Below the pieces are notes generated by a model that did no database searches, was not told where the DNA came from, and saw nothing but the letters and a program-made list of their open reading frames with translations. Below are positions 24,604-25,000 of a stretch of DNA of 25,000 nt, piece after piece; within the stretch, counting starts at the first letter, position 1, and each line of letters starts with the position of its first letter. The translations under genes were made by a program, and so were the position numbers. Origin of the DNA: Sphaeroforma sirkka (Eukaryota > Opisthokonta > Ichthyosporea > Ichthyophonida); the NCBI GenBank assembly GCA_001586965.3, contig LUCW03000071.1, positions 1 through 25,000 on the forward strand. The letters run 5' to 3'.

Positions 24604-25000
24604 GTATGTGGTTGCCATAGTCCTCGAACTGCTGTATTCGTTCAGTGTGTTATATGTGGGTATTTCTTTAGTACAATCGGTGTGCGATACGTTGTACCTA
24701 GATTTTACAGATCGTATCGTTGCGTGTGTGTAGGACCCATGAATCGATTATCGCTGTTGTTTTTATTGTAAGCCTAATTTATGATACATTCTATCAGATG
24801 TGTGATAACAGTACCAGAATAAGAGCCAAATACGCAGATATATACAAACATATATATATATATATATATATATATCGATTGTGTGCATCCAGCTTCAGCA
24901 CCAGCCGTACAGATTCTGTACCATACGAACTTATATACTGTACTGATATCTTCTGTTCATGTCAGTGTGTGCATGCGTGTGTGCTGGCTGTTTGTTGTAC
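24604..25000 (+). other. First intron of the hydrolase gene (partial)
   Basis: It starts gtatgt. It includes a (TA)n run at about 24847-24875 and GT-rich sequence to the window edge. No segment encoding the expected TPLVLLHGFGGG-type motif was found, so the next exon is outside the window. Confidence 0.65.

Overview
This window is eukaryotic nuclear DNA. Genes are split by GT-AG introns, and the introns and spacers are packed with (TA)n tracts and short minisatellites. No bacterial, organellar or viral signature was seen. The gene content (a metazoan-like importin-13, an EGF-bearing LIV-1 zinc transporter, a CGI-58/ABHD5-like hydrolase) and about 1-kb introns fit a unicellular relative of animals, for example a repeat-rich ichthyosporean. 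That placement is inference from gene architecture only.

Layout. (1) 570-14181, plus strand: the C-terminal half of an importin-13 (IPO13-type karyopherin-beta), rebuilt from 12 short exons whose splice phases all agree. It gives about 453 codons plus a stop; the 5' part lies left of the window. The exons total only about 1.36 kb of 13.6 kb. (2) 15427-17570, minus strand: a complete two-exon LIV-1 (SLC39/ZIP) metal transporter of about 651 residues, with a signal peptide encoded on its own small exon and three EGF-like repeats in the ectodomain. It converges on IPO13. (3) 19860-20732, plus strand: an unidentified gene fragment of four phase-consistent exons, with a possible last exon and an AATAAA signal. 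(4) About 20.8-22.8 kb: extremely AT-rich simple-sequence DNA with an internal duplication. (5) 22.8-24.4 kb: non-coding, with two inverted-repeat structures. (6) 24420-24603, plus strand: the first coding exon of a CGI-58/ABHD4/ABHD5-like alpha/beta hydrolase running off the right edge.

The most unusual feature is how the IPO13 introns are built. In many of them the tandem repeats are not random minisatellites. They iterate the adjacent splice signal: exon 3' ends with their donors (introns after window exons 1, 5, 6 and 10), branch-point/pyrimidine/AG blocks (before exons 3 and 6), or branch-site-like ACTAAC blocks (before exon 10). Some iterated units keep an open exon-like reading frame. 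The array of decoy or duplicated splice sites around constitutive exons is the pattern I would follow up first.

Limits: all exon calls rest on reading frames, splice consensus, phase agreement and remembered family sequence. No alignment or transcript was available.
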